64,000 nucleotides of DNA from Carallia brachiata (taxonomy: Eukaryota; Streptophyta; Magnoliopsida; Malpighiales; Rhizophoraceae): positions 564,370 through 628,369 of the forward strand of contig JADCRB010000057.1 of NCBI GenBank assembly GCA_021464245.1, written 5' to 3'. How positions within the stretch are numbered: position 1 is the first letter of the stretch; the number at the start of each line of letters is the position of its first letter. A model generated the notes under the pieces. That model saw only the letters and a program-made list of their open reading frames with translations. It ran no database searches and was not told the DNA's origin. The position numbers were made by a program, and so were the translations under genes. This document shows positions 21,820 through 37,017 of the stretch, one piece after another.

Positions 21820-24051
21820 ATGCCGACTCTCACGAGGCTCTACACGATGCAAGAAGCATCCCAGCATGACAGCCAGGACGACTGCTGGGTCGTCATCGAC
21901 GGCAAGGTCCCTTTCGCTTTTTCATCTTTTTTATCTTTCTGGGTTTTCTATTTTATGGCGTTCTTTCTGTATACATTGTGTTTTTGAAGTTTTCTCTTTC
22001 TGGGTTGCTCTGGTTTAGCTTGTTTTAAGTTGGGTTGCCTGATCTTCAAAGTACAAGTTGCCTTTGGAGACCAATTGATGCTTCTATTCCAATTTGCTTC
22101 CCAATCGTAATATATGCCTTTTAGGTTGCTTTTACGGTTTACGTGATGATTTTAGAATTGGAGGCTGAGGTTGATATTGTCAATTGAGTGATTGGCATTA
22201 GACTTATACTAGATTTGAAGTTTCCTGGTTATACGAGTTGGATGGCAGATGATGCCCTTTGGTGCATGTTTGTTGATCTTCATTATTAGAACTTCAATAG
22301 CTAGCTATAGTATTCATGCTTTTAATTTTAAATGCAAATGTCGTGTTTTCCTAACATGCAGCAGACCGACAAGCCATATTTTTACTATCATGTGTAAATT
22401 GGAATTCACGTGTCATTGTCAAATCCATGCTTTTCTGTATTTTAAGGAGCGAGTGAAAAGAAAAAGGAAAAGCATTTGCAATAGCGTTTACTCCATACGA
22501 CTTGCCCATTTCAGAATTAGGTTTCCGCTTACATTTGGTTTCTAAGTCATTTAAACAGTTAAAAAAGTGAGTTCGGTAGCGAAGCTTGGATCAGCTTGCC
22601 TCTAAGATTAAAGCATGAATGTCTGTTTGGTGTATGTTCTAGCGTACACTGCCACTACCGCCATAAAGACTTTTTTCATGCTTACACCAGACTTTGTGAG
22701 TGCACATTTGCCTAGTTGTAAAGAGAAATTTTTGTAGGTCATTGGGCTCCATGCCTCCAGGATGCATCTTACTAGCCTTTACTAGTACTTGTATGATTCT
22801 TGGATGCTTCCTGCTAAAATTACAATCAAAAAGAACATGACAAACCCCTTTTTGTATGCTCCCTCTTGTACCAAACGTGGACGGTACTACTATGGTGACA
22901 CAACAGGGATTTCCTCTGTTCAACGTGTGCCACAACACTTTATTGTTGTGTATCTAGGTGAGTATTGCTTGTGAGTAGAGGTGTTTGGTAGATTTTGGAT
23001 TTAAATGCATGTTAATCAATAGTTTGAGCCACGTAGTGCATATTCTATTCTGAAGCCAGTGAAGACTCTGTTACACAAGACATTTGCTTCTATGTGGTCT
23101 ATTATGGGTGAGGAAGAGTAAATTAGCAACTTATAACGTTGTACTTTCCTGCCATTTTTTTTTTCCTTTTCCAATTTTTTTTATTCAGTTGATAGCATTG
23201 CTGCTGGGGTTATACAATGACTTTTTCGCTTACCTACATGGTGAACTGGTTAGGAGTGTGTCACTATTTAAATGGCCATTATTTATTTGCTTTTCTGTCT
23301 TTAGCTAAACACCTACATTCTATGACCTTACAGTACTGTGAAGAATAAAATGATTTTTTTGGAAGTCCTCTTTGATGCTTGTATTCGATATTTTATGTTC
23401 TGAATTTCTGTTCAATGGTTCAAGTTCAAAGTGCTTTCTTATGAATTCTGGCTTCATATCTAGTAAGAATTGGTCCTGCTGTAGTTGATCATACCTTCCC
23501 ATATCGTTTTCTACTCTGCTTAAATGAACCAAGAAATATGATCAACGCCCCTGATTCATGAAAAGGCTCAAACATCTATTCCTTCATTATGATCCGTTTT
23601 TCATAAAAACTCATTTTGTCAATATCAGGTGTACAATGTGAGTTCGTATATGGATGAGCACCCCGGTGGAGATGATGTTTTACTTGCTGTAACCGGTAAC
23701 TTTTTCCAAATTTTGTTTAAAGTTATGGCACATTTAGTTAAATTAATGCAAGTGGCCTTGAATTGTTAGTCTAAATGAACATGCGATTTCTCTGAAGGCA
23801 AAGATGCAACAGATGAGTTTGAAGATGCTGGGCACAGCCAAACTGCAAGGGAACTAATGGAAAGCTTTTTGGTTGGCGAGCTTTACCCATCTGCGTCAAC
23901 GATCCCAGAACTTGAAATTTCCTCAAACAAGCAAACAGCTGAGAACTACGGTCAAAACCTCAAGGACCTGACAAAGCAATATTGGGCTGTTCCAGTAGCC
24001 ATCGTCGGTATCTCTGTGGTGGCGAGCATACTGTATCTGCGTAAGAAGTAG
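21820..24051 (+). CDS. Cytochrome b5, ER tail-anchored
   Basis: Haem electron carrier donating electrons to fatty-acid desaturases, hydroxylases and P450s on the cytosolic face of the ER. Exons 21820-21906, 23629-23695 and 23798-24051 join in frame to 135 residues, the usual plant length (about 130-140). Both axial histidines are present: H40 in HPGGDDVLL and H64 in [10 protein letters not shown]. The C-terminal segment [20 protein letters not shown] (113-132) followed by RKK is a tail anchor. The 1.7-kb first intron and 102-bp second intron have GT-AG ends, and the splice positions within GK-VYNV and TG-KDAT are ordinary for this family. No lesion is visible. Start chosen because [14 protein letters not shown] is the family N-terminus. 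Confidence 0.96.
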
Positions 24052-25871
24052 CAGCTCGAGACTTCCCTTAAGCTGGAAGAATGTTTTATCTCAAAATTTT
24101 CATAATACGGGGCAAATAATTGACATAAATGGCCCACCAATATTCGTAAATTTTTCTGGGAATTGAAAAATGAGCACAAATGGGATTTGATTGTACACTG
24201 TCATAGCATGCAATTGAAGGGAAGCATCCAATGCAACACTGTATAAGCGAAGGATAAGGGATGGTGAATGGATGAATTGGATTTGTTCGGTTAGCATCTG
24301 GCTTTCTTTAAAATCTAAATGAGAATGCAACCGATTATATTTTATTGCAGGGAAAATACATTAGAAGTTCTATAACTTTTCTGTTTTTTCCTTTTTCTGC
24401 TTGATCCGTGCAATGTTTTTCAGCATCTATTTCAGTCCTACAATTTTGAAGTACACTGTTATTGACAACATTAGTCTATTGTACATTAAGAGAAATTCTA
24501 ACGGTTAAGATTTAAAATTATTGTTTATTTTAAAATACTTTAAATTTATACTAACTTATTGGAAAAAAAGAGATAATTAGAGATATTAAAGATTCAAACT
24601 TTTAATATCTATCAAGACTTAAAATTTGTATTTTAAAAGTCTTGAATTTTAATTTTGAAGACAAGGTGGGTACTACATGAGAATGAAAAAAATTATTTTT
24701 ATTTTATAATTCATGATTTAATAGATTCTTAACAGATTTTGTTATTGACAAAAAAAAAAAAAATGCTTTGGATCGTCACTCTGTGGTTAGTATTGGGTAC
24801 AGAAACATGTCAAGATGTTCTTTCTTAAAAAATGATGGTTTAAGAAAGTCTCAGGTATAAGTATGAGTTTTACCCAAAAATGACAATGTATATTATAGAA
24901 GAATCTAAAATTTGTGTGCGACAGTAACTTGAGTGGTTGGAGCATCAGTTAAGCAGAGGTTCAAACTCCTACTTAATAACTCACATTCCTTCAATCTTAT
25001 TCTTAAGAGGTGCTCTTCTAACCACTATACTAGCTAACTAGAAAAAAAAGAAAGAATCTGAAATTCCCATTGAACTCTTTTGCCTGGGTGTCTAGACGAG
25101 GATAAGATGCCAAGAAGTCAAGAACAAGCCTTGGAGCTTCGGTGCGAAAAAAATGTCCCAACGAAACTTGTTCTGTTTGATTCATCTCCAATAACCAAAG
25201 AAGCTAACACAACATAAAGCTCCAATGCAGGGTAAGAGCTGGAAAGGATTTTTGCCAATCCGACAAGGATAAAACGTAAAGATTTTGGAGGAAGGATGAA
25301 CGAACATAGTTGTTTAGTTATCTTGTTTGTCTTAAACAGTGTCTGCCATAAATACATGTCAAATAAGTACGAATAAATTTTCGACATGCCAAAATGTGTT
25401 TATAAAAAAATATAAGAAAAAAGATTATATGTTTCGAACATACTAAAAGTATATTAAGAACATGTCAATATATATTTATAAACATGTCAAGATATATTTT
25501 TGAAAAAAAATAATAAAAAAAGAATAAAAGGTTGATGATGGCCATCTTTCACAAAAGGGCTGAGGGAGGTGTGAGAGAGAAGAATTTAAGATTTAAGTAT
25601 TTTTTTCTTTCAAGTTTTATACTTTCGTATACTTGTGTGCATTGTAAAGTTTCTTTTTTTTTTTTTTTTTCAATGCTGCTGTGTAGGTTTTTTCGGAAAA
25701 AAAAACACACACTCAAAAATTAACATTAAAAATTTGTAATAATTAAATATCTTATTTGGAAAGCCCACGGGAGCTAAGCGGCTAAGCCAAGACCGATTAG
25801 TAGCCGAAACTGTAATAAGAGCCGGAGAGAGTTACCAAAAAGAAAACAAAAGAAGAGAGAAGTCTCCGACG
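24052..25871. other. Intergenic region between cytochrome b5 and the RRM gene
   Basis: Begins with the probable 3' UTR of cytochrome b5 (to about 24350), then AT-rich DNA with a SINE-like segment (separate entry). 25100-25400 is an unexplained mixed-composition block with a minus-strand open frame that I do not recognise. The last 100 bp are the RRM gene leader. Confidence 0.4.
24905..25046 (+). mobile_element. SINE-like candidate with Pol III A and B boxes
   Basis: TTGAGTGGTTGGAGC resembles an A box, and AGGTTCAAACTCC, about 30 bp later, is a good B box match. The segment ends in an A-rich run (AGAAAAAAAAG). No target duplication was identified, so this is only suggestive of a tRNA-derived SINE. 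Confidence 0.35.
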
Positions 25872-26921
25872 ATGGCGGCGGCGCAGCAGCAGCTTCAGGT
25901 GCAGAAGAACACGCTGTACGTGGGAGGACTGGCGGAGGAGGTAAACGAGGCAATACTCCACGCGGCGTTCATACCGTTCGGGGACATCAAGGACGTGAAG
26001 ACCCCGTTGGATCAGGCCACCCAGAAGCACCGCTCCTTCGGCTTCGTCACTTTCCTCGAGCGAGAAGACGCCGCCGCCGCCATGGACAACATGGACGGCG
26101 CCGAGCTCTACGGCCGCGTCCTCACCGTCAATTACGCCCTCCCCGAGCGCATCAAGGGCGGTGAACAGGGTTGGGCCGCCCAGCCCAGTATGTCCCTCAC
26201 ACTTTCTCCTTTTCTCTCTTTTTTCTTGCTAAACCCTAAACCTCCAAGCTTTTTTGTTTTTTTCTGTCATTAGTCTTCCTTGTATTGTTTCTTATAGAGA
26301 TGAATTTCAAATAATTCGAATTAGGGACTTCTTGTTTCAATTGTTTTCAAATGAGTTTAGTGCCCTAGGCCAATTTTTCGTTTATTCCTCTCATTCTATG
26401 CCAATAAGAAAGGATCCGTAACGAGAATCTTACTTGTTGTGTCGCGTTTTTTCTTAATTTTCTGTCTATGTTGTTCTTAGTTGTTGTGGGATACTAGTTG
26501 GAGTAGGCAAGAAGGTTTACCACCTTAAGGAAAATGGGTCGTTGTGTATGTTATGCACTATTGTTTCCCACCTGGTAAAGACTAGAGATTTGGAATTCAC
26601 TCATAATGATGGTTTGAGATTTCGGATATGGTCTTGGTATTTTTATGTCCAAAAATCGTTTTTTTATGCTTTCAATGAGTGACTGTATCCGTTAATTTTG
26701 CAGTTTGGGCGGATGCTGACACATGGTTTGAGCGGCAGCAACAAGAAGAGGAAATGCAGCGGATTCAGGCAGAGAACAAGGCTGCAATGCAGGCTGCGGA
26801 GGAGTTGCATAGAAAGAAAATGGCACAGGAAAAAGAAGGGGAAAAGGAAGATGAAACGGAGATCAAGGACGACCCAATGGCAAGGGCAGAAGCAGAGGTT
26901 TTGAAACAGAATAATTCTTAG
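25872..26921 (+). CDS. RRM RNA-binding protein resembling the N-terminal half of cyclophilin E (CYP33)
   Basis: Two exons, 25872-26187 and 26704-26921, join in frame to 177 residues. One RRM covers about residues 13-91, with RNP2 LYVGGL (15-20) and RNP1 RSFGFVTF (54-61); the region [20 protein letters not shown] is very similar to the RRM of cyclophilin E. In animal cyclophilin E a peptidyl-prolyl isomerase domain follows. Here the tail is instead a charged, probably helical segment ([18 protein letters not shown]... rich in E, K, Q) ending EVLKQNNS. The likely role is nuclear RNA binding, perhaps with the spliceosome; that is inference from the relative. Exon 1 is strikingly GC-rich compared with its surroundings, a common gradient in plant first exons. 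No lesion is visible. Confidence 0.92.
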
Positions 26922-28137
26922 CTACCAGAGCCACCATTCGAGGATGGCAATGTTTGCAGCGAAAAAAAAATTATGTTTTTCATCCTCGAAATCCTCCGAA
27001 CATTCCAACGCTCTTGTGGTTGCCCCTCCGTTTTGTTGAATTTCTGTAACATGTCACAAAACTCTATTACAAGATCTTGCGGGTGGACTGTGTAAATGAG
27101 CAAATGGCATTTAGACAGCTTATTTTAATTGTTGGTTCTCTGTCCTGTATGTTATGGATATCAGAAGCAATTATTCACGTTTGAATTCTTGTTCTCATGG
27201 TCCTCGTGCACGTTTGGAGTGGACTAGAAGTATGGCTAGTGCTAGATTTGAGTGTTCGGGGCTGCCATTCAGCTTGTCTCTGCTTTCGCGGTTCCATTCC
27301 ACCAGCTCTTGCTCACATTGCCTTTAAGGAATTAAGGAAAATTATAGCTGGACAACGAGGTTAGATAATTATATGTTGTGCACATTATTTATATAGTTAT
27401 TGTATATTAAGTTTAGCAGTAACTTTTAAAAGTATTTTAATCTTTTGACTGTCAACTTATTATGTGTAATAATGATAAGATTGACGTTCAACAAAAATAT
27501 AAAATATGTGAAAAAAATTACTGCATCCTTTTCCACTTTTTACGTCAATAAATAAATTTTTTCCCACGTCGAATAAATTTTTTTCGTCAGCGTAATTCTT
27601 AAATTAATCCTAACAGACAAGCCGCAAGGACGGATGGCGTCGTTGGGAAGTTTCCAATTATAATTGCATGTTAGCATCCAAGAGTATTAGACTTCCACAC
27701 CGTGAAATAAGGCATGATGCTTGCGAAAGTACAAAAATAAAAAAGAACGCAAAAGAAAAAGGGAAAATTTCACCCTACCAGATGAACTTCAAGCTATGGT
27801 AATCTATGGAACATTCTGAAACTTAACAAAACTGTTTTGCCTCCACATAAAAAGCAGGCTGTATCATTGCATTTTTGCTTTTTACCCATAGTTTGAGCAA
27901 GGTTGCATGAGCTTAACCACAAGATCTGGTAACTATGTGAGTTACAGGAATACCCTTGAGGAAAATTCTCAAAAGTTCCCTCTCTGTCTCTCTCTCCCTC
28001 TCTCACTCATGTTTTTTTTTGGGTGGGTGCTTTGGCAGAGTGGCGAGTGGCATGCACTCACAAAATTTAACCAGACAATAAGATCCGTAGAAAAAAAAAT
28101 TCAAGACAATTTTCATGTAAGAAAGAGATATCCTCAA
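26922..28137. other. Tail-to-tail spacer between RRM and HPPK-DHPS genes
   Basis: Contains the 3' UTR of the RRM gene (to about 27200), AT-rich DNA, and a CT-rich tract near 27980-28008. It ends in the 3' UTR of the minus-strand HPPK-DHPS gene. No supported gene. Confidence 0.4.
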
Positions 28138-29924
<1,787 letters not shown>

Positions 29925-29948
29925 GGGGACAGTTGTGTATTACTTGAG

Positions 29949-31620
29949 CTGAGTCACATAGGTTCGAAATATGTTCATTTTTAGTTTTCATGAGTGTAAC
30001 CAAGCAAGTTAAGTAATACACCAAATATCCCGCAGATTAAAAGCAGCAATGATAATCTGACCCAATTGAAAATAACTGGGTTCACGCTGGTTTCTAAAAC
30101 TTTCTTGTTTCAAGCTTTATTCAAAAGGCATGAACTTAAGGTGAATTGTGACAATTGGAGTATGGTTTACAAAAATTAGTATGAAAGAGAGGTCTAATTA
30201 CATCTCAACTGGAGAAACATCAAGTGTCTCAATGGCTACCTTGTGTGGAGTTTACAGCACCCTTTTCAGGCTCAAATTTACCAGACTTTGGCATACATTG
30301 AAATATTTTTTTAACATGGAAACAAGGAAACTCGTAGAATATCATGTAGTTTGTTAAATGCTGATTTTATACACACATATTACAGCCTTTGTTTCCCCAT
30401 CCCTCTGTCTGTGATAGCATACAGAAACAGCCACAAAATGAGAGTCAAGTACATAGGAATCAGAAAGAATACAAGTTCACAAGAGGTACAAAGTATAATA
30501 CACCTAAACTAGAGCTAAAATCTTTATAAAATACAAACATCAGAAACCTCAAATGAACAAATCAAACATCATTTTTATCGTTGTAAAGTAAATGTACTCC
30601 TAGAATCGTGAAATTCAGTCACAAGGAGGCAACCTTTTTTTTTCCATGCTTTTGTTTCAGGTGGAAGTTACAATCCACAAAAGCTACATCTAGGGTAGCC
30701 CTCAATAATCCATCTATTTGCATGGTGGAAGCGAAGAACCTTAAAAAATGAATCTTTGTCTTCCACATTCCCAGCAATTTAAAACAATTCATCACCATGG
30801 ACTTTTGCACAAGCAATTGTGATTATTAATGCAAATTTTTTACCGAATCTCAAGCCCAAAGGCACGTGTTCTAAAAAATCTTGCACTTGTAACAACAAAA
30901 CAAAATCAATGCAGTAATGGTCACTCTCAATTTTAGTCCTCCTCAAGTAATTATAGCTAATGAAGATCTAAAGTAGATCCTGCAAACTGCAACCAACTTG
31001 AATAGACTGTACAGAAGATGAAAATGGACAAAAGTCTTAAATTTAACCAATATTATTCACATTGAATGCACCAAACTCACCATCTAAGTGGCTGGTCAAC
31101 AAAAAAATTAAAAAAAAAAAAGAAAGAAAGAAAGAAAGCAGGATGCCAAGAAATCGCTATTCTTTCATTTCATAGGCTCCAAACGCTCAATTAGAACTAT
31201 ACCAAATTTGTGACAATTACCTTGGAACACAACCGGGATTCTTCAAGCTCAGGCCAGCAAATTGAAAAAAGACAGAAACCCAGATAACGATGCTGCCAAT
31301 AGAACTTCAAAGGCACAGATACATAAAGTTCAAAGGTTCAAAGACGAAGGACAGTGAGGAGAGAGAGAGAGAGAGGGAGGAGCATGATAGCTGCTGCCAT
31401 GGAGGAGGGCCGACAGCCCAAATCACGCAAAATCTGGAAAAACTAGAGGTGCGAGTGGGGAATCAAAGAGGGAGTGGGTACCTGTCATAGATGATGCTGC
31501 AGCTAGATTTGGCTTGGAATCGAGAATCAATCAAAAGGTGATGATGCTAAACGGAGAACAAGCTGATGATCAGAGGAGATATTATTTCGCTCTCTCTCTC
31601 TTCTTCTTCGCTTGGTTTCA
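29949..31620 (-). other. Probable 5' UTR exon and 5' intron of HPPK-DHPS
   Basis: A donor CAG|GTACCC on the minus strand at 31482/31481 and an acceptor GACTCAG|CTC at 29949/29948 would define an intron of about 1.5 kb ahead of the start codon. The exon would lie at about 31483-31620 in a TC-rich segment (31590-31620) typical of plant leaders. The interval contains no other gene. This is inference from splice signals alone. Confidence 0.45.
31356..31374. repeat. (GA)n tract in the HPPK-DHPS 5' intron
   Basis: Short GA run on the plus strand just inside the inferred 5' intron. Confidence 0.7.
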
Positions 31621-31762
31621 GTCCTTCAGACATTGTGGCGACGTTACGAATGCACTTTTTTTTTTTTTTTTTTCAGTCTGTCGAAACCAATAGTCCAACG
31701 CTATGGGAAAATGAAGGATGAACAGCAGGTCTAAATCTTAGAACTGAAAATTAAAAATATTA

Positions 31763-32044
31763 ACGGAGCGTTTGTTTACATGAAAATATTTTATAAATTT
31801 TGTTTTTATTTTTATGTATTTATTTAATATAAAATATTTTATAACGAAAAATTTAAAAAAATTTAAAAATTTTTTTTGAAGTTTTTTTAAAAAATAATTT
31901 CTCCTTTTTTTAAACTTATATTATTTTTTTAAAATATACAAAATATACTTTAAATAAAATAAAAAAATTATTATTTTCACTACAAATATTTTTTTTTATA
32001 AATATTTTATAAAAATAAATTATTTTACATCAAATAAATGAATT
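31763..32044. mobile_element. Short AT-rich inverted-repeat (MITE-like) segment
   Basis: The left end CGTTTGTTTACATGAAAATA and the reverse complement of the right end CATTTATTTGATGTAAAATA match over about 45 bp with mismatches. The interior is AT-rich and noncoding. No clear target duplication. Confidence 0.4.
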
Positions 32045-32130
32045 CTAAGTGTCAACTAATTACACTATACCCGGTCTTCACAAACATAAACCTTGTAAGA
32101 ATGGCATTAATTATCAAAAGCCTTATCCTT

Positions 32131-32683
32131 TAGGGGTGTTTAAAAAAAAAATTTCAGTTAATTGAAAAAATTAAATTGAATTGAACTGAATTTTTAGTTA
32201 ATTAGACTAATTTTATAATTAATTAACCGAATCAAACAAAAATTAAAATTTTTTATTCAGTTTCAATTTTTTATATTAAAAAATAGTGATTAATCGAGCT
32301 GAACAGAAATAATATACATATATATATATATATATAATATTTTTAATAATAAAAAATTATTAATAATACAACAATTATAAATTAATAAATATTAATAAAA
32401 TATTATTATATCTCAAATAATTATTTATTTATTTTATATAATGATAATTATAAATTTTTAAAAATATATATATCAAAAATATTTTTTTATATTTATATTA
32501 TAATTTAAAAAAAATTTTATTATTAAATTCAGTTAACCGAACAGTTAATCGAAACTCAATCGAAATTTTTAATTAATTGAAATTTTAATTTACGAACAGT
32601 TTTCAATTTTACATAACTAAAAATTTTAATTTAAGAGTAATTATTATAATTTAATTCAATTAATCCAACTTTAAACACTCTTA
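32131..32683. mobile_element. hAT-like MITE
   Basis: Ends TAGGGGTGTTTAAA (32131-32144) and, in reverse complement, TAAGAGTGTTTAAA (32670-32683) agree at 12 of 14 positions. Sub-terminal AATTGAATTGAACTG / CAGTTAACCGAACAGTTAATCG motifs also lie in inverted orientation. The element is AT-rich and noncoding and includes a TA run at 32316-32336. Flanking 8-bp sequences do not match exactly. Confidence 0.55.
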
Positions 32684-33950
32684 TACCTATCTTACCCAAT
32701 AATTGCAACAATGCACGAGATCAGGATAATTTTGCGTGACCCACCAAAAAGACGAAGCATATTAATCAATTCCTCGTGGCGCTCTCAGCCACACGACGGC
32801 CCTACACATTCTTGAGTGAAGGTCGTTTTCAAGAAACACGGGAGATGCCTCCATTATTATTTAATTTTATTTATGATAATCAAGAGCATGAAAGGTGGCT
32901 AATCTTGATTTAAGACTAGGATGATGCCAAGCCTAGCGAGGATGAGATTTTTACTATGATAATCTTTTTTTTTTTTTGAGATACTAGGTGAAAATTCTTT
33001 AAGTAAAATTAAAATAAAATTAAAATAATATAAATAATTAATTAACTAATTTTATAAAAAAATAATAAACAGATAAATTATTAAATATCCTCCAATAAAT
33101 TTTATATTAATTTTAATACTATTTAAAATACAATTATACAGTAAAACTCATATTTTTTAACCTCTATTTGGGCACCTGTGATTTGTCCTCCAGTTTGTAG
33201 CTAAACACACTGAGTGACGATAATAATTTTAAAAAAAGCTTCTAGAGAACTGAAGTGAGGATGAAAATGGAATCAAATGAACCAACAAGGTATTGATTCG
33301 ATGATTTAGACTTTACCTGCCAACGAATAAAAATTCAAATCTCAAAAGTGACAGTTATTAAAAAGAGTGATGAAATAAAATTACAAATATTTTTTCGAAA
33401 TGATTATCCACTCGGCCAGTATTTTAAATGGAATCATATCAAAAGCTATGCTTTGGATTGGTGTTGTCTAGATTGGAGTGGCGAACATCCAAACCAATGA
33501 TCAATGAAAATTTTTGACGCAGCGTAGCAATGGCAAAATGATGTCTCAATTTTGTATAATGGCCCAAGAGAAGTCTACTTCTCACGAAGGAAATGCAGAA
33601 AGAGAAAACACCTGCTGGCACTTTCATGTTACTATAAACACCATAAACAAAATGTCCGGTTTCCAGATTCCGGCCGTCTGCCCCGCAATTCCTCTCTACG
33701 CCCTCAGTGAACAAAGAAACATGAACTAGAAAAAGCTATAGAACTGATGGCCCAACTTTATTCTTCACACAAGAGGATAATCACACTTCTCCAACTCCTC
33801 CGGATGTGAGGATAAAAAGCCAAAATGGAGGATATAAAACCCCAAGCAAAAGGGAGAAATATGGAAAGGGCAGAAACGAAATGAAGAGAAAAGGCAACAT
33901 TGGTGTTGATCCCTCCACTACAAACATTGTCACATGGCCAAAAAAGGGCT
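32684..33950. other. Spacer between the hAT-like MITE and the 6PGL stop codon
   Basis: AT-rich to about 33420, then sequence that is probably the 3' UTR and flank of the minus-strand 6PGL gene. The open frame at 33439-33714 has no recognisable relatives. Confidence 0.4.
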
Positions 33951-36900
33951 CTACCCAGAAAACTGAGAACTATTGAGCTTCGAGGCAGCCGGCTTGTCCA
34001 AAAACCAAACCAACTTCCCTTTCATCGGTTGAACCATTCGAGCAGGCAGTGACAAGGAGCCGGGTCCCACATCGTTAATTGCCAGATGTACTACCTCTGC
34101 TTTGCTCTCACCTGTCACAACCATAGCTACATTGGATGCTGAGTTGATGACAGGCAATGTGAATGTGATCCTCTCTGGTGGGGGTTTGGGGGAATCAGTG
34201 ATGAATGTTACCCATTCATCTTTCTCATTAAGCACGACGTGGTTAGGGAATAGTGACGCAACATGACCATCAAGGCCCATTCCGAGAAGTATGAGATCGA
34301 ATCTGGGGCAGTCACCAAAATCAGCCACGCTGATTGTACGTGTTTTCACCAATTGACGGATAACAAATTCATACTCGTCGGCGGCCTCTTCTGCTGATAC
34401 GGAATCATTGATAGAATGCATATGACTCGGAACAATGGGCACCTGCTGGTTTATAATGCACGAAAGAATGTAGAATCATAAGGACTGACCAGCAAAAGAG
34501 AAGCATAAAACTTCACAAATTGTGATTATTGCCTTCAATGACGAACAAATAACCATCAAACTCTAAATTTGAGGGGCCATGGACCATGGAACTGTCGGCA
34601 CACAAGACATTATTACTTTTAGAATAATCCTTTTGTATATACCAAACTGTGTAATGCCAACATGCCAGGGAATGTCAATGTTCCTCATATAGCATGTGCA
34701 ATGTACCAACTGTCCCCAGTTCTTTCTCAGTAACAGGATGCTGCATTTTCATAAAAGAGTACATTTATGGCCCAAAGGCAAAAATCTATGTAACAGAGTT
34801 ATATTTGATAAATAAATCTAATAAATAGAGGATAGACACACTGTTGATGCCCAATGCATACAACATTTCTGCACAAGTAAAGCTACTCCCTACAAAAGGC
34901 AGTGTTGTTCAAATTTGTAGGAGAAATAGGCTCAATTTCCAGATTCATGCCTTTCTTATATCCATTTATTTGACAGTTGCCAACCCCCTTCCTCAACAAG
35001 AAAATCAAAACATAAGTGACAAGTTACATGTCCCACTGGTCAAGGATCAAAGCTTTACCCTGAAAAAGCCAGTGACCTCCTGCAGGGTTCACATTCCAGG
35101 AAATTCCACCTTGAACAATGGAAAAGAACAAGCTTAAAGCAAAGCTTGACCAAGACATACAGCTTTTATTGCCTTCAACTTACAAAGTATGAAAATGAAT
35201 AGCTGGGAATTCGGATATAATACTCTCAGCTGGCCCTAAGATCGAACACCATTTTTTCTTCTGAATTTAAATAAACAAAGGCATCCAAACCACAAAAAAA
35301 GAAAAAAGTGATAACATTGACTAAGTAGAAAATCTTATGTGGATCATTTATTGGGATCATTCCACACGCTTTTTAGCACAATGAATCATGTATCTATCAG
35401 GCAATAAAGACAGCATATTCAACTTAAGGGGAAATTCAGGCACATCAATATTTGAGCTTAAAGAATGTTTTAGTTTACCAGCATAGAATGAAAATCATAT
35501 CAAGTTAATCCAAATGATCCTAAAATCAAAGAAGTTTTGCCTGTTGTTCCTGTTCAAGTCAAAATCTTCAAATCAGGCAAAAGGCAGTGATAGATATCCA
35601 AACTTTTCTCAAGAAACCGTCTAGCCAAAGTAACTGTTTCCAACTTTTGCTCAAAAGCACCCATATTTTAATGCCAAGTGTCATTTCTCCTTGGAAAATG
35701 ATTGCATCCCTAAGAAATAATTTGCGTGCAATGAAGACATAAGGTCATATCCAACTAAAGTTCAACATATTTTAACATACATATAAAATTCTGAAAAATA
35801 TAGATTGAGGTGGTCAATAAGGATGATCGTAAAAGATCCACTTTCAATTATAGGCCTACACGATGAAAACGCTTTGCTCAAAGACTTTGCATGTTCAAAC
35901 CCAAGTAGTTTAAGCTTGAGATGCTCTATTGGGATCTATGGAGTACAAGTTAGTATGAATATGGAGTTGGAAAGTGATCATGATAACTGAAAGAGCATAG
36001 GAAGAGAGTATATCCAGATAAACAGTCTGAAACAGAGGACTATTTTGCAGCTATAAAGCTGATTCACAAGGATCGTAAGGAGCATGATGTCACATTTGAA
36101 GATAGATGAAATATGGTTATGGTAGAGGGGAAATTGATGACATGGACACTTAAATGAAAGTATTGAGTGAGTAGAACTCTACGCATTATAAATGAGCATG
36201 ATAATATAAATAAGTCCATGTTCTCGTTAATTAACACATTAAACTATAAATCATTTGTGCAACAATCATACAACAAGAATTTGAAAATAATTTGTGCAAC
36301 AATGACAGAGAAAGAATTCAAATGAAATGTAACTTTACAATGGCAAATTTGATCTCTCTTTGATCACTAAGCTTGAACCAAAAACTATATAGGGTGAGAT
36401 TAGGAGAAACCCACGTACGTTATAAGCATAAATTAGCAAGAAAGCAGAAAGATTATAAAGTAAGATGAGATTAAGAGACCAGTTTCAAGAGGTACTATTG
36501 AATTCTTGAGGATTCCCCGGGGGGAGTTTGGAGGAGGGGAAGGAGGGACACCAACTTGGCCCTTTAAGTCTCCTATTCTCTTGAGGCACAGGGAAGCGCC
36601 ATCAAAGATCTAGTATTAAGCATGTCGTTTGCCTATATAGCTTAATTAATCGAGGACTGAAGAAGAAGAAGAAGCAAGGAATTCCAGATGGTTGAAAATT
36701 GCTGCTATTAGCCTCTGCTTAAATCTTTTTGCAGAATGAAAGCCTACCATTGACAGCATTTGCAATGAAGCAGAAAAGACACAATATGGACAAACCTTGG
36801 ATAAAAGAACATCCTTTGCCCGCTTATAATTGCTATCAGCATGACTTTTTGCCACCACACGTTCATCGGCCCAAAATATATGCCATTTAGCCCAGTCTAC

Positions 36901-36975
36901 AGTCTTGTTATAAGGAGCTTCACAGAGTTTCCTAACACCAACCATTGATTCAAACCAAAAAAAAAAAATATATAA

Positions 36976-37017
<42 letters not shown>

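Noticed and set aside
25118..25387. Minus-strand 89-codon frame
   Set aside because: No domain, and sits in an intergenic region next to AT-rich repeats.
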